Shown: piece by piece, positions 59,044 through 64,000 of the stretch
How positions within the stretch are numbered: position 1 is the stretch's first letter
How the letters are laid out: every line of letters begins with the position of its first letter
NCBI GenBank assembly: GCA_964460115.1
Contig: CAYWPR010000013.1
Span: forward strand, 37,112-101,111
Length of the DNA: 64,000 nucleotides
Direction: 5' to 3'
From: JAEUJZ01 sp964460115
Lineage (GTDB): Bacteria; Myxococcota_A; Polyangia; Palsa-1104; JAEUJZ01
The notes under the pieces: model-generated
The model's input: only the letters and a program-made list of their open reading frames with translations
The model's database searches: none
Told to the model about the DNA's origin: nothing
Translations under genes and position numbers: made by a program

Positions 59044-60837
59044 ATGGAACAGGAAAAACGGGCCCTCCTCGCGGTGGCATTGTGCCTCGTGGTCCTGCTG
59101 ACCTGGCCGTTTATCATGAATACCTGGCAGCGCAAGACAAACCCGTCTGCTGCCAATTCGTCAAACCAGCCAAGCATTGGCGCTTCTTTGAACCCGGCAA
59201 CGCCGGCCGGCGCGGTTGCGCAGCCTGCCGCAGCAGCTCCGGCGGCGGCACCGGCAGCGGGTACGGTCGCGATTCCACCGCCCGTCGAACAGCGCACTGT
59301 TATCGAACAACCCGGCTGGTATCGCGCCGAGCTCACAAACTATGGCGCGGCGCTAAAAAGCTACGAGCTGCTCGATCCTAAGTATTTTAGCCGCGATCGC
59401 CGGCAACTGATTTTGCCCGATGGACAGACCACACCCATCGTCGATCGCCGGCAGACCGATGGTCCCACCGATCTGCTGGCCGGCTACCGTCCGGCGCTAT
59501 ACGCTCGGTTTTCCGATCGGGGCGGCGGCGGTTTTGAGATGCCCAAGGTTCCGGTTTTTGCACTTGGCGCAAGCGAGACTTTGCCCGATGGAACGCGCAA
59601 GCTTGTCTATGTTTTGGAAACTGCAGACTATCGGATGGAAAAAAGTCTGATTTTTCCGCCGAAGTCTTATGAAATTTCGCTGCAGATTTCCGTGCAAAAC
59701 AAGCGGTCCGGTCCAGCCAGCTATCACCTGGAAATCGGACTGGAAGGTTTTCAGGATCCGACTCAGAAACCCGGAGGGACTTTCTCGGCCCGAGTGCCGC
59801 AAAACGAAGTGTCTTGGGATCGCGCGCGAAAGTACTTCAAGCTTGATCTGGAAGCGCTGCGCGATGGCAAAGGCGATGCCGATGATCTGCGCGGCGACGT
59901 GCGCTGGATTGGTATAGGCCAGCAGTATTTTCTGTTCGCTCTGGCGCTGCCGCGCGCCGATAAAATTGGCGACAAACAAGCTCGTGTCCGCGCTGAAGAC
60001 AATGGCGAGATGGCCATTGCCGCCGAGATGGCCGAACATACTCTGCAGCCTGGAGAAACGCGCACCTATCGCATGGTCGCTTACGGTGGGCCCAAGCTGC
60101 CGGAGCTACTCGACAGCGTCTCTTTAGAAGGCCAGCCTGCTGGATTAAACAGCTCGATTGATTACACGCTGGAATCGCTGGCCCGGCCGATGTTGTGGGT
60201 GATGCGCCAGATCTTCCTGTTTACGCACAACTGGGCCATCGCCATCGTGCTTCTGACGCTGCTTGTCAAATTGCTGCTGCTTTATCCGTCGCATCGCTCG
60301 ATGGTGTCGATGAAGGCGATGGGGCAGTTGAAACCGCAAATTGACGCCCTGCGCGACAAGTGCGGCGAGGACAAACAGCGCTTCAACATGGAGATGATGG
60401 CGCTTTACAAAAAGCACAACATCAATCCGGTGGGGGGCTGTCTGCCCATTCTGCTGCAAATGCCGATTTATTTCGCGCTGTATTCGATGCTGGGCAACGC
60501 CGTCGAGCTGTATCGGGTGCGCTTGTTTTGGATTCCTGATCTGACGGCCGCCGATCCTTATTTTGTGCTGCCGCTCGTCACCGGTGCCTTGATGTATGTG
60601 CAAAGCAAAGTATTAAGCCCGGCTCCGGTCGATCCGCAGCAGAAAGCCATGACCACCATGATGCCGGTCATGTTCACGGTCTTTACGATCTTTGTGCCGG
60701 CTGGCCTGACGCTGTACATCATGACCAATACAGTTTTGGGCATGGTACAGCAGGCGGTCGTCAACCGCGGCAATGCCAAAAGTACGCCGCCGTCGCGCCC
60801 GGCACCTAGCTCCCCAGCTCGGCAGCTTCAATCATGA
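59044..60837 (+). CDS. yidC: Membrane protein insertase YidC
   Basis: 597 residues, the long Gram-negative form. N-terminal transmembrane helix (RALLAVALCLVVLLTWPFIM), Ala/Pro linker, large periplasmic beta domain (~95-360) and the C-terminal insertase part starting near LESLARPMLWVMRQIFLFTHNWAIAIVLLT, with PVGGCLPILLQMPIYFALY and VMFTVFTIFVPAGLTLY. It inserts and folds inner-membrane proteins alone or with Sec. The stop overlaps the mnmE ATG (ATGA); the jag/khpB gene often found between them is missing. Confidence 0.96.
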   Translation: MEQEKRALLAVALCLVVLLTWPFIMNTWQRKTNPSAANSSNQPSIGASLNPATPAGAVAQPAAAAPAAAPAAGTVAIPPPVEQRTVIEQPGWYRAELTNYGAALKSYELLDPKYFSRDRRQLILPDGQTTPIVDRRQTDGPTDLLAGYRPALYARFSDRGGGGFEMPKVPVFALGASETLPDGTRKLVYVLETADYRMEKSLIFPPKSYEISLQISVQNKRSGPASYHLEIGLEGFQDPTQKPGGTFSARVPQNEVSWDRARKYFKLDLEALRDGKGDADDLRGDVRWIGIGQQYFLFALALPRADKIGDKQARVRAEDNGEMAIAAEMAEHTLQPGETRTYRMVAYGGPKLPELLDSVSLEGQPAGLNSSIDYTLESLARPMLWVMRQIFLFTHNWAIAIVLLTLLVKLLLLYPSHRSMVSMKAMGQLKPQIDALRDKCGEDKQRFNMEMMALYKKHNINPVGGCLPILLQMPIYFALYSMLGNAVELYRVRLFWIPDLTAADPYFVLPLVTGALMYVQSKVLSPAPVDPQQKAMTTMMPVMFTVFTIFVPAGLTLYIMTNTVLGMVQQAVVNRGNAKSTPPSRPAPSSPARQLQS

Positions 60838-62168
60838 CCATCGCGGCCATCGCCAGCGGAACCGGCGGTGGTATCGGGATCGTGCGGGTCAGCGGTCCTG
60901 GCGCCGAGTCGCTCGGTCGGCGCCTCTGCCAGCCTTGGCCCGACGATCTGCAAAGCCACCACCTTTATTTTGGTCAAGTGCAGCAGCCGGATGGCGAGGT
61001 CATCGATGCTGCGCTGTTTTGCCTGATGCGCGCACCGCGCTCGTACACCGGCGAAGATGTTCTAGAAATTCACGGCCACGGCGGTGCGGTGAATTTGCAC
61101 CGCATTCTGGATGCTTGCCTGGCCGCCGGAGCCATGCCGGCCGCGCCCGGTGAATTTACCCGGCGCGCATTTTTGTCCGGCAAGCTGGATTTGACGCGCG
61201 CCGAGTCCATCGCTGCGCTCATTGGCGCAAAATCTATACAAGCCGCCAGACAGGCGCAGCGCCAATTGGCCGGCGAACTGGGCAAATTAATCGCTGAGCT
61301 ACGCCGCCGAGTGATTGGTCTCCTCGGGGATTTCGAGGGCATGCTCGACTTTCCCGACCTGGATGCCGATGCCGAGGTGCTGGACCGCGCCATTCCGCAG
61401 CTTGCCGAGCTGCGCGAGCGCTTGGTCGGGCTGGCGCGCAGTTTCAAGCGCGGCGGCAAAGTGCTCAGCCATGGCATCGAGCTCGGTCTTCTAGGCCGCA
61501 CCAATGTTGGCAAATCGAGCCTGATAAACGCTCTGTGTCAGGCCGAGCGGGTTCTGGTTGACGCGCAGCCCGGCACCACCCGCGACTATGTCGAGACCCA
61601 CAGTCAATGGCAGGGCATTGCCGTTACCCTCATTGATACCGCCGGCGAGCGTATAGATGCCACGGCGCTTGAAACCGAGGGTTTGCGACTAGGCCGCGAG
61701 CGCTGGCGCCGTGCCGATTTGCTGCTTTTGGTCGTGGATGGCACCGTCGGACTAGGGTCCGAGGAAGCGCAGCTTTTGGCCGGCGTGCCCAACGATCTGC
61801 CTTATCTTGTCGTCTGGAATAAGATGGACCGCGTCGGCTGTCAGCCTCCGCCGGAGGGCGCCGTGGCTTGCTCGGCGCTTTGCGGATGGGGCCTTGCCGA
61901 GCTGCGCCAAACCGTGCTTAAGCGTCTGGCGCCGCAGCTTTCTGACGATGACGAGCTGCTTATTACCAGCACCCGCCAGGCCGCACTGCTTGACGCCGCT
62001 GCCGCCGCCCTGACCCAAGCCGCGACCCAAATGGCCGATGGCGCCGCCTGCGAAGTAGTGGCCGGCGAACTGCGCGTGGCGGCCAGCCGGCTTGGCGAGC
62101 TGACCGGCGACGAAGTCTCTACCGGCGTACTGGATGCCATCTTCGCCCAGTTCTGCGTCGGAAAATAG
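60834..62168 (+). CDS. mnmE: tRNA uridine-5-carboxymethylaminomethyl modification GTPase
   Basis: 444 residues, normal length. N-terminal tetrahydrofolate-binding domain (IAAIASGTGGGIGIVRVSG; GEFTRRAFLSGKLDLTRAE), G domain with P-loop GRTNVGKSS, DTAG and NKMD motifs, and the C-terminal FCVGK with the conserved Cys. With MnmG it modifies the wobble uridine of several tRNAs. Ends 2 bases before the convergent DHH-type gene. Confidence 0.96.
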   Translation: MTIAAIASGTGGGIGIVRVSGPGAESLGRRLCQPWPDDLQSHHLYFGQVQQPDGEVIDAALFCLMRAPRSYTGEDVLEIHGHGGAVNLHRILDACLAAGAMPAAPGEFTRRAFLSGKLDLTRAESIAALIGAKSIQAARQAQRQLAGELGKLIAELRRRVIGLLGDFEGMLDFPDLDADAEVLDRAIPQLAELRERLVGLARSFKRGGKVLSHGIELGLLGRTNVGKSSLINALCQAERVLVDAQPGTTRDYVETHSQWQGIAVTLIDTAGERIDATALETEGLRLGRERWRRADLLLLVVDGTVGLGSEEAQLLAGVPNDLPYLVVWNKMDRVGCQPPPEGAVACSALCGWGLAELRQTVLKRLAPQLSDDDELLITSTRQAALLDAAAAALTQAATQMADGAACEVVAGELRVAASRLGELTGDEVSTGVLDAIFAQFCVGK

Positions 62169-62170
62169 CT

Positions 62171-63076
62171 TTAAAGGCTCGCCGCTGCGCTGTGCAAATA
62201 GCGCAAGACTTCGTCAAGTCGCTGTTCGGGCAGCGAAACCCGCGTCGGCATGCCGCCGTGAAGCTGAAACATTTTGACGAAATCGATTCCCGATTCGAAT
62301 TCTGCGGCCAAAGTGATGTAACCGGCATGGCGCACCACCGCGACCTTGGCCAACTTTTGACCGTGCAGAAGCAGGTCGGTTTTGTCAAAGGCGCTGCGCG
62401 CATGGCGCTGTGCGTCTATAAAAGCCACGGAACCGCGCACTTCATAACGCCCGCCCAGACGAGTCGTCTCGGCCGCCATCGCTTCAAACTCTGCCGCGGC
62501 CTCAGAAATGACCTTGGCGTGACTCGAATCGCTGGCCCCCCCGCAAAGGTAGGCAACAATGCGGTGCTTTAAGGACTCGTCGCGAAAACGCGCGCGCAGC
62601 GCCCAATCGATGCGCGTCGCCAGGTCCGAAGGCGTGCCGATGCGCGTGTCAACGGCGCGGGCATCATCGTCCGCACCGTCGTAGGGCGAAATGCCGCCGC
62701 GTAGCCATTTGGCCGCGGCGTACAGTCCATCCAGGTCTAAGTGGCAAACGATGCTGCCTATCGGTCCGACGCTGCGTACTAGCTCTGGGCTGATCATTTC
62801 CGGGCAGGCGCCGTGTTCGCTTTTTTTGGCCAGCACAAAACGCGGGTCGTTCTTGTAGTCGGCGTGGCGCTCATGATCGTGATGATCGACCCAAGCCGCC
62901 AGCCGGTCGCCCAGCGCGTCGATAAAACGCTTGCTGATGCCGTCAAACGAGGTGCCCATGCCATCGGCGGCAAATGCCACATCAAGCACCACGACGCGCC
63001 CGGGCAGGCTTTGCGGACTGGGAAGCTGCCGCGGCGAAGTGAAAAAAACATCCACGTGGGCGCCCGTCTTGTTCAT
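62171..63076 (-). CDS. DHH-type phosphoesterase-like protein
   Basis: 301 residues from ATG 63076 (the frame is open upstream into uppP, which is not coding for this protein). VVLDVAFAADGMG, WVDHHDHE and VCHLDLDGLYAA give the DHH/DHHA-like signature with His/Asp metal ligands. It may hydrolyse oligonucleotides, cyclic dinucleotides or pyrophosphate; I cannot choose. It begins 8 bases after the uppP stop, so it is likely co-transcribed with uppP. Confidence 0.55.
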   Translation of the reverse strand: MNKTGAHVDVFFTSPRQLPSPQSLPGRVVVLDVAFAADGMGTSFDGISKRFIDALGDRLAAWVDHHDHERHADYKNDPRFVLAKKSEHGACPEMISPELVRSVGPIGSIVCHLDLDGLYAAAKWLRGGISPYDGADDDARAVDTRIGTPSDLATRIDWALRARFRDESLKHRIVAYLCGGASDSSHAKVISEAAAEFEAMAAETTRLGGRYEVRGSVAFIDAQRHARSAFDKTDLLLHGQKLAKVAVVRHAGYITLAAEFESGIDFVKMFQLHGGMPTRVSLPEQRLDEVLRYLHSAAASL

Positions 63077-63083
63077 AAGCGGA

Positions 63084-63920
63084 CTATAGCAGCCCGAGCA
63101 AAAGCAGCCCGAAGACGATTCGGTAGCAGCCAAACGGCCACAAGCCGTAGCGCCGCAGGTAGCGCAAAAATGCTGCGATGACCAAAAGCCCGACTGCAAA
63201 AGCCACACCCAGTCCCACAGCCATGGGCGCGGCGCCTCCCATTTGTGCCAGCTCAGGTCCGCTTTTAGAAAGCTCGTAAAGCGTTGCCACCCCCAAAGTC
63301 GGCAGCGCCAACATAAAAGTGTAGTCGGCCGCCGCCGCCGTGCTTAGCCCGGCAAGTTGTCCGCCGACGATGCAGGCCATCGAACGCGAGGTGCCCGGCC
63401 ACAGCGAAAGTGCCTGCACGCCGCCTATAAGCAGCGCCTGCCAGGTCCTAAGCTCGGCGGCGGTTCCGGGCTTGGCCAAGGCTGGGCCTGTCGGCGGCCG
63501 GCGCCTGGCGACATAAAAATCCATGGCCAGCATCACTAGACCCCCGACAAATAGCGCTGCCGCCACCGTCATTGGCCGAAACAGGTGGCTTTTGATCCAC
63601 TTTCCTTCGAGGTATCCTAAGCCCAGCACCGGCAGCGAGCTGCAGCACAGATTGCGCAAGAGGCGCAGTGCCTCGGGACGTTTTTGCCAAAGTCCCAGCA
63701 AAAGCGCGACATAGGTTTGGCGGTAATAGGAAATCGCCGCCAAAAGCGCCCCAAGTTGAATGATCACCAAGTAGGAATCGACGGCAGGTCCCGCCGCGGC
63801 AGAGCGTTTGGCCAGCCAGTGGCTGACCAAAATCAAATGACCCGTCGAAGAAACCGGCAAAAACTCGGTCAACCCCTCAACCACGCCCAGAATCAAAGCG
63901 TCTAAAAACGGCAGCGCCAT
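63084..63920 (-). CDS. uppP: Undecaprenyl-diphosphatase UppP/BacA
   Basis: 278 residues, seven to eight spans. The N-terminal motif LGVVEGLTEFLPVSSTGH (with the key Glu residues) and WPGTSRSMACIVGG with its conserved Arg/Ser are intact. It dephosphorylates undecaprenyl diphosphate on the periplasmic side so that the carrier made by UppS can be reused; it often gives bacitracin resistance. The last 80 bases of the window hold no supported gene. Confidence 0.93.
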   Translation of the reverse strand: MALPFLDALILGVVEGLTEFLPVSSTGHLILVSHWLAKRSAAAGPAVDSYLVIIQLGALLAAISYYRQTYVALLLGLWQKRPEALRLLRNLCCSSLPVLGLGYLEGKWIKSHLFRPMTVAAALFVGGLVMLAMDFYVARRRPPTGPALAKPGTAAELRTWQALLIGGVQALSLWPGTSRSMACIVGGQLAGLSTAAAADYTFMLALPTLGVATLYELSKSGPELAQMGGAAPMAVGLGVAFAVGLLVIAAFLRYLRRYGLWPFGCYRIVFGLLLLGLL

Positions 63921-64000
63921 GTCGGCGAGGCTACTTCGCGTCTGCGTTCGCCGCCATTTTCTGTCGTTGCGCGAACTGCTTTGTTATTCTCGCGCATCAT

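Noticed and set aside
63921..64000. Possible C-terminal or N-terminal end of another gene at the window edge
   Set aside because: One minus-strand frame is open for only 21 codons between two stops, and the other open frame overlaps uppP with no similarity. No support for a gene.

Overview
The window is a GC-rich, gene-dense stretch of a Gram-negative chromosome, most likely from a member of the Myxococcota or a related deltaproteobacterial lineage. The evidence is a glycine-rich lipoprotein ending in a MYXO-CTERM-like sorting tail (39639-41999), many lipobox proteins with Cys-rich 'CxxDxDC' modules, outer-membrane barrels, TPR/HEAT fusions, an ECF sigma/caspase-like module and frequent TTG/GTG starts with 4-base stop/start overlaps. 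I cannot name the species. There is no tRNA, rRNA, insertion sequence, prophage or CRISPR array that I can see.

Layout. 1-6731: the end of an M16 peptidase, an exported thioredoxin/TPR protein, then a minus-strand operon of a diacylglycerol-kinase-type lipid kinase, a six-hairpin-glycosidase-like protein and a CBM9-like secreted protein. 6919-15731: secreted proteins of unknown role, a TonB-like proline-rich membrane protein, a MOP-family flippase and two adjacent dynamin-like GTPases, the second fused to TPRs. 15730-22719: a three-way-junction inverted repeat, a small membrane protein, a lipoprotein, then an overlapping plus-strand operon (small conserved protein, RluD-type pseudouridine synthase, PgeF/YfiH, a coiled-coil membrane protein, a SulP-STAS-cNMP-binding transporter). 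22810-26386: an ECF sigma factor, an anti-sigma protein with a DUF4384-like C-terminus, and an exported caspase-fold peptidase fused to a repeat/barrel domain. This is the strongest candidate for an unusual functional system. 26432-35560: a Bor-like lipoprotein, an exported alanine-racemase-fold enzyme with a lipoprotein hydrolase, a beta-barrel, a membrane sulfatase with HEAT repeats and a possible PD-(D/E)XK nuclease.

35561-46242: a repeat- and palindrome-rich intergenic region, a Pal/OmpA lipoprotein, an AT-rich FG-GAP lipoprotein, a solitary ftsA, the MYXO-CTERM-like protein, a polytopic membrane protein and a prolyl oligopeptidase. 46377-50260: a minus-strand operon of GT2 glycosyltransferase, malQ, uppS and cdsA (envelope lipid and glycan supply). 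50325-57615: PilZ protein, RDD membrane protein, a 1222-residue GspE-N/GAF/HEAT protein with 36-bp repeats, a DUF4266-DUF3570 pair and a Nudix hydrolase. 57595-63920: a small lipoprotein, the conserved rpmH-rnpA-yidD-yidC-mnmE cluster, a DHH-type protein and uppP.

Envelope biogenesis recurs throughout: undecaprenyl phosphate synthesis and recycling (uppS, uppP), phospholipid synthesis (cdsA), membrane-protein insertion (yidC), division (ftsA), membrane remodelling (dynamins) and many exported lipoproteins and barrels. All functional calls come from reading motifs by eye; no database search was run.
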